This document shows positions 49,888 to 58,578 of a stretch of DNA of 64,000 nucleotides, one piece after another. A program made the position numbers and the translations under genes. This DNA is from Rhizobium sp. 11515TR (GTDB lineage Bacteria; Pseudomonadota; Alphaproteobacteria; Rhizobiales; Rhizobiaceae). The stretch is from contig NZ_CP022998.1 in the NCBI RefSeq assembly GCF_002277895.1, positions 2,957,501 through 3,021,500 of the forward strand, given 5' to 3'. The notes under the pieces are model-generated. The model made no database searches. It saw nothing but the letters and a program-made list of their open reading frames with translations, and was not told where the DNA came from. Each line of letters starts with the position of its first letter. The stretch's first letter is position 1.

Positions 49888-50445
49888 TCAGTCCAGAAGG
49901 GCAAGCACCTTACCGCAATAACGCTTCGAGATCGGGTTCATGCGCGTGGCGCCGTGGCCGGCATTGTATTTGAGGATGGTGTTGCAGGTCGGTCCGCCGC
50001 CGAGATCCTGCGCCATGGCAAGATATTTCATGCCGAACTTGATGTTCGTTTCGGGATCGTAGAGACCCTTGCTGCGGCCGGTATAGCCCATCAGCTTGGC
50101 GGTCGCCGGCTTGATCTGCATCAAGCCGATTTCGCCTGCACTTCCACGAGTTTTCGGATTGAAATTGCTTTCGATCTGAATGACGGCAGTGGCGAGTTCA
50201 ACTGCAACGCCGTTCTGCTTGGCATATTTGGCAATCAGCGCGGAATAGCGATTTTGTCGTGCGAAGGAGGTCTCGGCGTCGCGCAATTCGGCGGGAACAT
50301 TGGGAACCGGAAAGCCGGTGGTGCGGCTGACGATCTTGAGAGAAACCGTTTTCTGCTTCACATGGCGCTCGCCTGCAGAGGCAGAATCATATCCCGCCAG
50401 CAGCACGCCCACGCATGCCACAGCCGCAACAATCAAATTTTTCAT
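49888..50445 (-). CDS. lytic transglycosylase, SLT domain
   Basis: Periplasmic muramidase-like enzyme cleaving MurNAc-GlcNAc bonds with 1,6-anhydro product. 185 residues with signal peptide MKNLIVAAVACVGVLLAGYDSASA (cut after ASA). The SLT domain starts at about residue 66 with YSALIAKYAKQNGVAVELATAVIQIESNFNP, where the catalytic Glu is in QIESNF. Also seen are GEIGLMQIKPATAKLMG and the Y-N-A-G segment KYNAGHGAT. It is a single gene just after the FAD oxidoreductase start on the minus strand, and one of six wall-active genes in 12 kb. Confidence 0.93.
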   Translation of the reverse strand: MKNLIVAAVACVGVLLAGYDSASAGERHVKQKTVSLKIVSRTTGFPVPNVPAELRDAETSFARQNRYSALIAKYAKQNGVAVELATAVIQIESNFNPKTRGSAGEIGLMQIKPATAKLMGYTGRSKGLYDPETNIKFGMKYLAMAQDLGGGPTCNTILKYNAGHGATRMNPISKRYCGKVLALLD

Positions 50446-50712
50446 GTAGTCTTTTGTCTCCAGGGGCGGGACCGCGGATAGCGCAAGCCATCACGTCCGG
50501 CTGGAGGCAAAAAGAGCCGCCGGAATGCACAGTCCCCATTAGTCGTCTACGGTCGCGCGACACACAAACCTAGACGGCGCGACCGCCGTTCAGCGAGCGT
50601 CGTTAGACCAATGCAATGCGGAGATAATAGGGAAAAGCTGTGGCGTAGCAGGGTGTTACGCGTTTTCGCATCTATAGCCGGCTATAAACACCGATGACAG
50701 GATGGAACGAAT

Positions 50713-51474
50713 TCAGGAATAGCGCGGCAGCGCGGCTAGCAGACGATGAAGCGTATCGATCGTCGAAAAGTCGGCAATGCCGTCCACTCGCTCCTGCCGG
50801 AAATGGCGCTGGAAGGCTTCAACGTCGCCCTTCAGTTTTTCCGAGAATTCGCCATTTATTTCAGTGCTGTAGCCATAGAGTGAAAGCATCGACTGCAAGG
50901 CCTCGATCGGCTGGCCTACATCGCCCTTCTGGAAGAAGCGACCGCCGGTGATCGAAGCCGGCTCAACCCAGTGCCCGACACCGGCCGCAGCCAGTCGCGC
51001 CCAGGGGAATTTCTCACCCGGATCGACCTTGCGCACAGGGGCAACATCGGAGTGTCCAAGCACCCGTTCAGGCGCGATTGCCCAGCGTTGGCCGCAATCA
51101 CGACACAGTTCGATCACCGCTTCGATCTGCGCATCGGGGAATTCAGGAAGTCCGCCCGGATGACCGGCATTGGCGATCTCGATGCCGATCGACGATGAAT
51201 TGATATCGGTCTCACCATGCCACGAGCTCTTACCCGCATGCCACGCTCGGCGCTCCTCGGGAACAAGCTGCATGATCCGCCCGTCCTCGAAGACGAAATA
51301 GTGGCTCGACACCTGACTCTCCGGACGACAGAGCCAGTCCAAAGCTCCTTCGGCGGTCCCCATACCGGTATAATGCAAAAGGACGATGTCAGGCCGACGC
51401 CCATCCCGCCTCTCGCCATGGTTCGGCGAAGGTTGCACATGGGCGCGAGCGAAATCGGCCTTGAATGCACTCAT
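50713..51474 (-). CDS. N-acetylmuramoyl-L-alanine amidase with peptidoglycan-binding domain
   Basis: Zinc amidase of the AmpD/AmiD (Amidase_2) type releasing stem peptides from MurNAc or anhydro-MurNAc. 253 residues. Zinc-ligand segments are VLLHYTGMG (His) and LGHSDVAPVRKVDPGEKFPW (His and Asp); SSIGIEIANAG carries the usual Glu. The C-terminal PG_binding_1 domain is at about 185-250 (QPIEALQSMLSLYGYSTEINGEF...DGIADFSTIDTLHRLL). No signal peptide is seen, which points to a cytoplasmic recycling role as for AmpD, although the wall-binding domain argues for the periplasm. The start overlaps the DjlA-like stop by 4 bases. Confidence 0.92.
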   Translation of the reverse strand: MSAFKADFARAHVQPSPNHGERRDGRRPDIVLLHYTGMGTAEGALDWLCRPESQVSSHYFVFEDGRIMQLVPEERRAWHAGKSSWHGETDINSSSIGIEIANAGHPGGLPEFPDAQIEAVIELCRDCGQRWAIAPERVLGHSDVAPVRKVDPGEKFPWARLAAAGVGHWVEPASITGGRFFQKGDVGQPIEALQSMLSLYGYSTEINGEFSEKLKGDVEAFQRHFRQERVDGIADFSTIDTLHRLLAALPRYS

Positions 51475-52181
51475 GCTGCGCGGCGTTCTTTCTCGATCTC
51501 GGCATAAGCCGCATTCAGGGCCGCCATGCGCTCGTTGGCGATGACATGGAACTCTTCCGGCACCCCACGCGACACGAGGCGATCCGGATGGTTCTCGTAG
51601 ACGAGGCCATGATAGCGACGGCGGATCGTCGGGAAATCGTCCTGGCGCGAGACTCCGAGCACCTTGTAGGGATCGCGGCCGCCAACATTCACATGGCGGG
51701 CCATGATCTGCTCGAACCGCTCTTCACTCATATGAAAGATTTCGGCCACATGCTGAAGGAAATCCATTTCCTTCTCATGGATCAGGCCATCTGCCTTGGC
51801 GATATGGAAGAGACCGTCGAGTACGTCTTCCAGTACCGGGCAATTCTTCGTGCAGGTCTCGCAAAGGGAGGACAGCCGCTCCGCATACGCTTCGTAACCG
51901 GCCACGTCCTGGCGCGCCAGATTATAAAGGCGGGCGACGTTTTTTGCCTGATCGGGAGGAAATTCAAAGATCTCGCGGAACGCGTTGACCTCGTTTTCCG
52001 TCACCACACCGTCTGCTTTCGCCATTTTGGCGGAAAGAGCGATTATGGCGACGGAAAATGCCACCTTACGGCGCGTCTCCGGATCGCCTTCAAAGACGGT
52101 GCGAATAGCCTCGACCACCGCCGACAGGGCATTGCCGGCAGTGCTACCGATAGCATTCAGCAATTTTTCCCAGAACGACAT
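51471..52181 (-). CDS. DjlA-like co-chaperone (TerB + J domain)
   Basis: 236 residues: an N-terminal TerB/DjlA domain (about 40-160, VAFSVAIIALSAKMAKADGVVTENEVNAF and GLFHIAKADGLIHEKEMDFL, two acidic metal-binding-like repeats), then a J domain at about 167-236. The J domain has the HPD tripeptide in YENHPDRLV and starts DPYKVLGVSRQDD. It would stimulate DnaK. No clear membrane helix is seen, unlike E. coli DjlA. It overlaps the amidase gene by ATGA, so the two products are co-translated, but a functional link is not known. Confidence 0.9.
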   Translation of the reverse strand: MSFWEKLLNAIGSTAGNALSAVVEAIRTVFEGDPETRRKVAFSVAIIALSAKMAKADGVVTENEVNAFREIFEFPPDQAKNVARLYNLARQDVAGYEAYAERLSSLCETCTKNCPVLEDVLDGLFHIAKADGLIHEKEMDFLQHVAEIFHMSEERFEQIMARHVNVGGRDPYKVLGVSRQDDFPTIRRRYHGLVYENHPDRLVSRGVPEEFHVIANERMAALNAAYAEIEKERRAA

Positions 52182-52455
52182 GCCGGTCTCTATATCCTAC
52201 TGAAACAGTAGAACACCTTGATCAAATAATGGTTGCCATTGCAAGCAGTCCATTCGTCGCAAGCCCGAAAACACTTTTCACAATTTGGTAATGATGCTGC
52301 AAATGCGAACTATCATCCAATCGCCTCGCCCGGGTTTTGAAGACGAAACAAACCGCCGCTTTCTTAAATTCTTTACTTTACACCCTTGCCTGCCTGTCGC
52401 ATCCATTCCACCGCAACCATTGAAATGAAGCAGCTTGTCTGCAAGGAGGATCCCC

Positions 52456-53667
52456 ATGGCCAAACAGAAAGTCGCAATGCTCACTGCCGGTGGATTGGCG
52501 CCCTGCCTTTCGTCTGCCGTTGGCGGGCTGATCCAGCGCTATAGCGATGTGGCGCCCGATCTCGACATCATCGCCTATCGTTCCGGCTATCAGGGGGTTC
52601 TGCTGGGTGACAGCATCGAGGTGACCGAGACCATGCGCGAGCGCGCCTATCTGCTGCATCGCTATGGCGGCTCGCCGATCGGCAACAGCCGCGTCAAGCT
52701 CACCAACATCGCAGACTGCGTCAAGCGCGGCCTGGTCAAGGAAGGCGAAAACCCGCTGCGCGTCGCAGCCGAGCGACTGGCGTCCGACGGCGTGACCATC
52801 CTTCATACGATCGGCGGCGACGACACCAATACGACGGCTGCCGATCTTGCTGCCTATCTAGGCGCCAACGGCTATGATCTGACCGTCGTCGGCCTGCCGA
52901 AGACTGTTGATAACGACATCGTGCCGATCCGCCAGTCCCTCGGGGCCTGGACGGCCGCCGAAGTCGGCGCTCACTTCTTCGACAATGTCAGCAACGAACA
53001 GACCGCAGCACCGAAAACGCTCGTCATTCATGAAGTGATGGGCCGCCACTGTGGATGGCTGACGGCGGCAACCGCGCGCGCCTATATCCAGAAGAGCAGC
53101 ACGAACGAATATGTAGAAGGCTTCATGATGAACGCCGAGATGAAGGGCATCGACGGCCTGTATCTGCCGGAAATGGCATTCGATATCGAAGTGGAAGGCG
53201 AACGCCTGCGCAATATCATGGAGAAGACCGGCCAGGTGACGCTCTTCGTATCGGAAGGTGCCGGCCTCGACGCCATCGTTACCGAACGGGAAGCCTCCGG
53301 GGAAACCGTCAAGCGCGACGCTTTCGGCCACGTAAAGATCGATACGATCAATGTCGGCGGCTGGTTCCAGAAGCAGTTCGCAGCGATCATCGGCGCCGAA
53401 CGCTCCATGGTACAGAAGTCGGGCTATTTCGCACGCTCCGCCCCCGCAAACGGCGAGGATCTGCGCCTGATTCAGGGCATGGTCGACCTCGCGGTGGAAA
53501 GTGCCCTCAATAAGGTGTCCGGCGTCACGGGGCATGATGAAGGTCAGGGCGGTAAGCTGCGGGTCATCGAATTCCCGCGCATCAAGGGCGGCAAAGCCTT
53601 CGATATCTCCGCTCCCTGGTTCGCCGAAGTCATGGACCATATCGGGCAGAAATACTCACAAGCCTGA
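52456..53667 (+). CDS. pfp: PPi-dependent phosphofructokinase
   Basis: Reversible phosphorylation of fructose 6-phosphate with pyrophosphate; cytoplasmic. 403 residues from ATG 52456, with AAGGAGG upstream. The GGDDTN motif at 120-125 replaces GGDGS of ATP enzymes and marks PPi use, and PKTVDND (148-154) is the matching PPi-PFK signature. MGRHCGWLTAATA is also conserved. Most rhizobia lack ATP-PfkA and use Entner-Doudoroff, so a PPi enzyme may serve gluconeogenesis or the pentose pathway; that role is inference. Confidence 0.95.
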   Translation: MAKQKVAMLTAGGLAPCLSSAVGGLIQRYSDVAPDLDIIAYRSGYQGVLLGDSIEVTETMRERAYLLHRYGGSPIGNSRVKLTNIADCVKRGLVKEGENPLRVAAERLASDGVTILHTIGGDDTNTTAADLAAYLGANGYDLTVVGLPKTVDNDIVPIRQSLGAWTAAEVGAHFFDNVSNEQTAAPKTLVIHEVMGRHCGWLTAATARAYIQKSSTNEYVEGFMMNAEMKGIDGLYLPEMAFDIEVEGERLRNIMEKTGQVTLFVSEGAGLDAIVTEREASGETVKRDAFGHVKIDTINVGGWFQKQFAAIIGAERSMVQKSGYFARSAPANGEDLRLIQGMVDLAVESALNKVSGVTGHDEGQGGKLRVIEFPRIKGGKAFDISAPWFAEVMDHIGQKYSQA

Positions 53668-53697
53668 CCGATCTGCGATCAATCGGCTTAATCGGTG

Positions 53698-53732
53698 GTC
53701 AATCCGCCTGATTGACAATCAGGCGGATTGAC
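53698..53732. repeat. 16-bp perfect inverted repeat after pfp
   Basis: GTCAATCCGCCTGATT-GAC-AATCAGGCGGATTGAC, 16-bp arms and a 3-base loop, with outer TGCGATC (53674-53680) / GATCGCA (53734-53740) arms able to extend it. There is no T-run. It lies 30 bases after pfp and 55 before the LysE-type gene, so it may be a factor-dependent terminator or an RNA-stabilising hairpin. Confidence 0.7.
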
Positions 53733-53787
53733 GGATCGCAAATCCAATGTCTTTGCTGACGGCGGAAGAGGAATAGAGGAGGATTCT

Positions 53788-54423
53788 ATGTCCATCGAAA
53801 CCTGGCTCGCTTTCGCCGCCGCGTCCTGCATCATGCTGGCCATACCGGGTCCGACCATTCTCCTTGTCATATCCTATGCGCTCGGCCACGGCCGCAAGAC
53901 GGCCCTGGCAACGGTGACGGGCGTGACGCTTGGCGATTTCAGCGCAATGACCGCATCGCTAGCGGGTCTCGGCGCCCTCCTCGCCACATCAGCGACACTA
54001 TTCACGATTCTTAAGCTGATCGGCGCAGCCTACCTTGTTTTCCTCGGAATCAAGCTCTGGAGAGCCCCGATTGTGACGGGTCCTCTGGGCGACAATGACA
54101 ATCTCCCAGAGGAAAAACCGTTAAAAATTCTCTTGCACGCATATGTTGTAACAGCTCTCAACCCGAAGAGCATCGTCTTTTTCATTGCATTCGTTCCACA
54201 ATTTCTCGACATGTCGAAGCCATTTCTTCAGCAAACGCTTATTCTGGAGGCAACTTTCCTCACTTTGGCGGCGCTGAACTCACTCATTTACGTGTTCGTC
54301 GCCGACCTGGCGCGCGGCTTCATTCGCAAGGCAAGCGTGCAGCGCGCCGTTAACAGAACGGGCGGAACCCTGTTGATTGCAGCTGGCGCGGTGACCGCCG
54401 GATACCGCCGGATGGCCGCCTAA
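53788..54423 (+). CDS. LysE/RhtB family exporter
   Basis: Inner-membrane amino-acid efflux carrier, 211 residues, six helices. The N-terminal signature is AAASCIMLAIPGPTILLVISYALGHGRK. The loop ALNPKSIVFFIAFVPQF and the C-terminal GGTLLIAAGAVTA are typical of the family. AGGAGG lies 7 bases before ATG 53788. The substrate (homoserine/threonine lactone or other amino acids) cannot be told. It follows the inverted repeat after pfp and may be a separate unit. Confidence 0.93.
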   Translation: MSIETWLAFAAASCIMLAIPGPTILLVISYALGHGRKTALATVTGVTLGDFSAMTASLAGLGALLATSATLFTILKLIGAAYLVFLGIKLWRAPIVTGPLGDNDNLPEEKPLKILLHAYVVTALNPKSIVFFIAFVPQFLDMSKPFLQQTLILEATFLTLAALNSLIYVFVADLARGFIRKASVQRAVNRTGGTLLIAAGAVTAGYRRMAA

Positions 54424-54484
54424 GCCGGTGCAGGGTTGCGAGGCGATCACGGATAGGTTAATGGGGATTCATAATTTTATCGAT

Positions 54485-54520
54485 CCTGTGACCGAATTTG
54501 GCGGTCCTGTGGCCGAATTG
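54485..54520 (+). promoter_or_regulatory. 21-bp-spaced direct repeat before a transglycosylase gene
   Basis: CCTGTGACCGAATTT (54485-54499) and CCTGTGGCCGAATTG (54506-54520) agree at 13 of 15 positions and start 21 bp apart, two helical turns. They end 37 bases before the lipoprotein transglycosylase start, so they may be an operator. No regulator is recognised. Confidence 0.35.
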
Positions 54521-54557
54521 CATCGAAATTAGGTTTGGTTTTTTCGAAAGTGACAGA

Positions 54558-55721
54558 ATGGTAACGATCGGATTTCCCAGCCTGAAGCGCAGCGTTGCCT
54601 TATCGGCAGTGATGTGCGGCGCTCTCGCCGGGTGCGCAAGCACTCAGCAGCAGCAGACGTCTCAGGCAGAACTCCCGTCGGCACACGCCAACGTGCCGCA
54701 TCCGAATACGACCCTGACCGCAACTGGCGCAGCTGCACCCGCAGGCGCCGCAATGGTCGCAGCAGCACCGGGCTTCATCGGCCCGCAGCAGCCGCAACAA
54801 ATGGCAATGGCAAAGTCCGGCCGACTTGCTCCGGGCACTGCAAACGTGGCAGCAGCAACGGTAAGCCAGCAACAGATGGATGCCGCACAGGGACGCTTCG
54901 GCGCGCCTGTGGCGAATGCTGCCAATCAGGGAACCGCCGCAATCGCTGCAGCAACGGGCGCGCCCGCCGGCGGCACGTCAGCCGCAGCGGCTTATGCAGC
55001 ATCCGACGTGCCCCTGGTGCCTTCCGTGGTTGCGATCCCCATGCCCAATCCGGCACGTCCCGGCGATGCCGCCCTCACGCCGGTTTCCGCCTCCGTGGCT
55101 CAGAGCGAGCCGACCATTCCGATGACATCGGATGTAGCGGCCATTCAGGTTGCCGTCCCGACGCCGCGTCCGGATTCGACGGCACAGGCAGAGGTCGCCT
55201 TCGCCACGCCCGCCCAGATCGGCATTCCGCGCTATGCGGACAACCGCATGCATTATGACTTCAATTTCGACAGCAGCGGCCCGACGGTCGTTCCCGCTGT
55301 CATGACCACCACCAACACTCCAAATTACGATTCCGACGTCCCGGCTGCGGAAAAGAGCTACGTAACGAAGCTCATTCAGAAATATGCCAAGATCTATGAA
55401 ATTCCGGAATCCCTGATCCATCGCGTCGTTCACCGTGAAAGCCGCTACAATCCGAAAGCCTATAACCGCGCCGGATACTTCGGCCTGATGCAGATCAAGT
55501 ACAATACGGCTAAGTCCATGGGCTACGAAGGCCCGGCATCCGGCCTCCTTGATGCCGAAACCAACATCAAATATGCCGCCAAATATCTACGCGGTGCCTG
55601 GATGACGGCGGACAGCAAGGCTCAGAACAAAGAAGCCAACGCCGTCCAGCTTTATGCCCGCGGCTATTATTACGACGCCAAGCGCAAAGGCCTGACGGAC
55701 GTCGCTAACGGCAATTACTGA
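54558..55721 (+). CDS. lipoprotein lytic transglycosylase, SLT domain
   Basis: 387 residues. The signal/lipobox segment is VALSAVMCGALAGC with the lipidated Cys near residue 27 and S/T after it, so anchored in the outer or inner membrane. Residues about 30-250 are low-complexity, rich in Ala, Gln, Pro and Thr, probably a flexible spacer across the periplasm. The SLT domain at about 275-380 has VTKLIQKYAKIYEIPESLIHRVVHRESRYNP (catalytic Glu in HRESRY) and GYFGLMQIKYNTAKSMGY. Start ATG 54558 is preceded by a weak site (GAAAG). A longer frame begins at 54498. Confidence 0.9.
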   Translation: MVTIGFPSLKRSVALSAVMCGALAGCASTQQQQTSQAELPSAHANVPHPNTTLTATGAAAPAGAAMVAAAPGFIGPQQPQQMAMAKSGRLAPGTANVAAATVSQQQMDAAQGRFGAPVANAANQGTAAIAAATGAPAGGTSAAAAYAASDVPLVPSVVAIPMPNPARPGDAALTPVSASVAQSEPTIPMTSDVAAIQVAVPTPRPDSTAQAEVAFATPAQIGIPRYADNRMHYDFNFDSSGPTVVPAVMTTTNTPNYDSDVPAAEKSYVTKLIQKYAKIYEIPESLIHRVVHRESRYNPKAYNRAGYFGLMQIKYNTAKSMGYEGPASGLLDAETNIKYAAKYLRGAWMTADSKAQNKEANAVQLYARGYYYDAKRKGLTDVANGNY

Positions 55722-55749
55722 TTTTACCAGAACCTTATGAGAAGCCGGC

Positions 55750-57138
55750 CTAGTTCGTGGCCGGCTTTATTGTATCCATGATCCGCTTCACCAAGATTTG
55801 CGGTCGATAATATGCCCAGGTCGGCGTCAACCCCATCCGGACGACAACGAGATTGGCCGACGGGACGATTGCGATCGTTTGACCGTCGTGGCCGGTCATC
55901 CAGAAGGTATCCGCAGGCAGGCCGAATTGCGCGTTGGAGCCGCCGGGGCCTGCAAGCCAGGCCTGAACCTGCGAATAAACGCCCTCGGAAGCCTTCGTCG
56001 GCGTGCGCATGGCGCCGACAAAGCCTTCCGGCAGCAGGCGGTGCCCATTCCATACCCCATCCTGCAGCAGAAAGAGACCAAAGCGCGCCCAGTCCCGGGC
56101 ATTGGCATAGAGATAGGAGCTGCCGACGAAAGTGCCGCGCTCATCGGCCTCGAAAACGGCGCTATACATGCCAAGCGGCCCAAAAAGTGCCTCGCGCGGA
56201 TAGGAGATGGCAGCGCTCAGATTGGGCAGCCGGTTCATCCAGAGGCGCGAAAGCAGCGCTGCCGTACCGCTGGAATAGCTGAAACGCTCACCCGGCGCTG
56301 CCAACTGATGCGCGTTGGCTGCTATGCTGGTCACGTCCGCGTCGAGATAGAGCATGCGCGTTACATCCGATACGGTGCCATAGGATTCGTTGAACGCAAG
56401 CCCGCTTTCCATGGCAAGAAGATCGCTGAGCTTGATGTCCTTGCGCGAGTCAGCGCTCCATTGCGGCAGAAGATTTTGATCGTCAAAGGACATGCGCCCG
56501 GCCAGCATGAGTCGGCCGATGATGGCGGCATTGACCGTCTTGGTCATCGACCAGCCGATCAGCGGCGTTGCCTTGCTGAAGCCATCGCCATAAGTTTCAG
56601 CGACGATGCGCCCGTCTTTGACGACAACGATCGCGCGCATGGCAGGCCCGGCGAGATCCGAATTCGATACGATATCGGCGAGCTTCGCACCGACATCGCC
56701 CTGACCGAGGGTTACCATATCCCCATCCGGCCACACCGCATCGTTCTTTGGCGCCTTCACCTTGTTAAGGAAGACGGCACTACGGGCCGTTTGCAGATCA
56801 CCGTCCGGCACCAGCGCACAACCGAGCGCGCCGCGATAGAGCGCACGGTTCGGCGCGAACAATCCCAAGAACCGGGCCGTGACCACGCCCTCATCCCGGT
56901 CAATATAGACGCGAATGAGCTTCAATGCCGGATTGCCTGGAGCCTGTACATCCTCCTCCATCACCTTATCCGGATCCCGCTTGGCCACGAACGTGTTGGA
57001 GCAGACGATCTTTGCCGCGTAGCCATCACCGACCTTCAGCAATTCCGGCGGATAAAGAGAGAGCCAGACGGCCCCGCCGGCGACAATGATCAGCAGCAGA
57101 ACAATAAGAGCCCCGATCACTCTCGATATCAAACGCAT
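55750..57138 (-). CDS. beta-lactamase-fold serine hydrolase
   Basis: 462 residues: an N-terminal membrane anchor (VIGALIVLLLIIVAGGAVWLSL), then an ectodomain of the class C beta-lactamase / 6-aminohexanoate-dimer hydrolase group. The nucleophile motif is Ser197-Met-Thr-Lys200 (GWSMTK), the second Tyr motif is YSSG at 288-291, and FWMTGHDGQTIAIVP lies near the C-terminus where the H/K-x-G motif falls. It could be a carboxylesterase, a D-amino-acid peptidase or an esterase; true beta-lactamase activity is unlikely given the anchor and the relatives I recall. Convergent with the transglycosylase gene. Confidence 0.85.
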   Translation of the reverse strand: MRLISRVIGALIVLLLIIVAGGAVWLSLYPPELLKVGDGYAAKIVCSNTFVAKRDPDKVMEEDVQAPGNPALKLIRVYIDRDEGVVTARFLGLFAPNRALYRGALGCALVPDGDLQTARSAVFLNKVKAPKNDAVWPDGDMVTLGQGDVGAKLADIVSNSDLAGPAMRAIVVVKDGRIVAETYGDGFSKATPLIGWSMTKTVNAAIIGRLMLAGRMSFDDQNLLPQWSADSRKDIKLSDLLAMESGLAFNESYGTVSDVTRMLYLDADVTSIAANAHQLAAPGERFSYSSGTAALLSRLWMNRLPNLSAAISYPREALFGPLGMYSAVFEADERGTFVGSSYLYANARDWARFGLFLLQDGVWNGHRLLPEGFVGAMRTPTKASEGVYSQVQAWLAGPGGSNAQFGLPADTFWMTGHDGQTIAIVPSANLVVVRMGLTPTWAYYRPQILVKRIMDTIKPATN

Positions 57139-57330
57139 GTCACATATTCTCCAGAAAGGTAGGCGGAGACAATCAGGAAACGCAGCAAGATGAAAGACCT
57201 ATGATGGTTAGAGCTCCTTAAATATGTGCAAGGATGCTTCTCCACCGGATCTGCCAACAGCCCGCGTCATCAGACTGTAGCATTGCCGGGTTACACGCCC
57301 TGAACTTCACAAATCGGTGACAAGACTCAG

Positions 57331-58578
57331 ATGACGGAATTCGCCCCGGATGCCGGTCTCCAAAAGAACCGGAAACTCAAGGACGCTCTGCTGCAGCACA
57401 AGGCATTGTCCAAAGCGGGTCTCTCCGAGCGCTTGTTCGGCATGTTGTTTTCCGGCCTTGTCTATCCGCAGATCTGGGAAGATCCGGATATCGATATGGA
57501 GGCGATGGAGCTGCAGGCGCATCATCGCATCGTCACCATCGGTTCAGGCGGCTGCAACATGCTCGCCTACCTCTCGCAAAATCCGGCATCCATCGATGTC
57601 GTCGATCTCAATCGCCACCACATCGCACTGAACAAGCTGAAGCTCGCGGCCTTCCGCCTGCTTCCCGGTCATGCCGACCTGGTGCGCTTCTTCGGGACCC
57701 CCGACATTGCGGCCAATAGCCAGGCCTACGACCAGTTCATCGCGCCGCGCCTCGACACGGCAACGGCTGACTACTGGGATGGTCGCGATCTTTATGGCCG
57801 CCGCCGCATCACGGTCTTCAACCGCAACATCTACAAGACCGGCCTTCTCGGTCGGTTCATCGGCGCCGCCCATATACTGGCGCGCCTGCACGGCGTCCGC
57901 CTCGACAAGATGACGGAAGCCCGCACCATGCGCGAGCAACGTCAGTTCTTCGAGGAGGAGATCGCTCCGATCTTCGACAAGCCGGCGGTCCGCTGGCTGC
58001 TTGGCCGCAAGAGTTCGCTCTTCGGCCTCGGCATCCCGCCGCAGCAATATGACGAACTTGCGAGTCTCGCGGGCGACGATTCCATTTCCGCCGTGCTGAA
58101 ACATCGGCTCGAAAAGCTCGCCTGTCATTTCCCGATGCGCGACAATTACTTTGCCTGGCAGGCATTCTCTCGGCGCTACGCTGCCCAGCATCAGGGGCCC
58201 CTGCCCACCTATCTCAAGCCGGAACACTATGCGGCGATCCGCGCCAATGCCGATCGTGTGAGCGTCCATCACGCCAATTTCACCGAGCTTCTCGCTTCGA
58301 AGCCGGCTGCCTCGCGCGATCGCTATGTCCTGCTCGATGCGCAGGACTGGATGACCGAGGAGCAGCTCAACGGCCTTTGGGCGGAGATCACCCGTACGGC
58401 GCGCGAAGGCGCCCGCGTAATCTTCCGCACGGCTGCCGAAAAGAGCATCATCGAGGGCCGCCTCTCTCCCGCGATCCGTGATCAGTGGGTCTATTTCGAG
58501 GAGCGCTCACAGGAACTTAACACTCGTGACCGTTCGGCCATCTATGGCGGCTTCCACATCTATGGAAAAAAAGCGTGA
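57331..58578 (+). CDS. btaA: SAM:diacylglycerol 3-amino-3-carboxypropyltransferase BtaA
   Basis: First enzyme of betaine-lipid synthesis: transfers the 3-amino-3-carboxypropyl group of SAM to diacylglycerol, giving diacylglyceryl-homoserine at the inner membrane. 415 residues (DUF3419). The SAM-binding loop is RIVTIGSGGCNMLAYL, and YPQIWEDPDIDMEAM, VVDLNRHHIALNKLKL and YVLLDAQDWM are family segments. In Rhodobacter and Sinorhizobium this gene is induced by phosphate starvation. A weak PHO-box-like pair lies 50 bases upstream (57264-57281). The next gene, btaB, overlaps it as GTGA. Confidence 0.95.
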   Translation: MTEFAPDAGLQKNRKLKDALLQHKALSKAGLSERLFGMLFSGLVYPQIWEDPDIDMEAMELQAHHRIVTIGSGGCNMLAYLSQNPASIDVVDLNRHHIALNKLKLAAFRLLPGHADLVRFFGTPDIAANSQAYDQFIAPRLDTATADYWDGRDLYGRRRITVFNRNIYKTGLLGRFIGAAHILARLHGVRLDKMTEARTMREQRQFFEEEIAPIFDKPAVRWLLGRKSSLFGLGIPPQQYDELASLAGDDSISAVLKHRLEKLACHFPMRDNYFAWQAFSRRYAAQHQGPLPTYLKPEHYAAIRANADRVSVHHANFTELLASKPAASRDRYVLLDAQDWMTEEQLNGLWAEITRTAREGARVIFRTAAEKSIIEGRLSPAIRDQWVYFEERSQELNTRDRSAIYGGFHIYGKKA

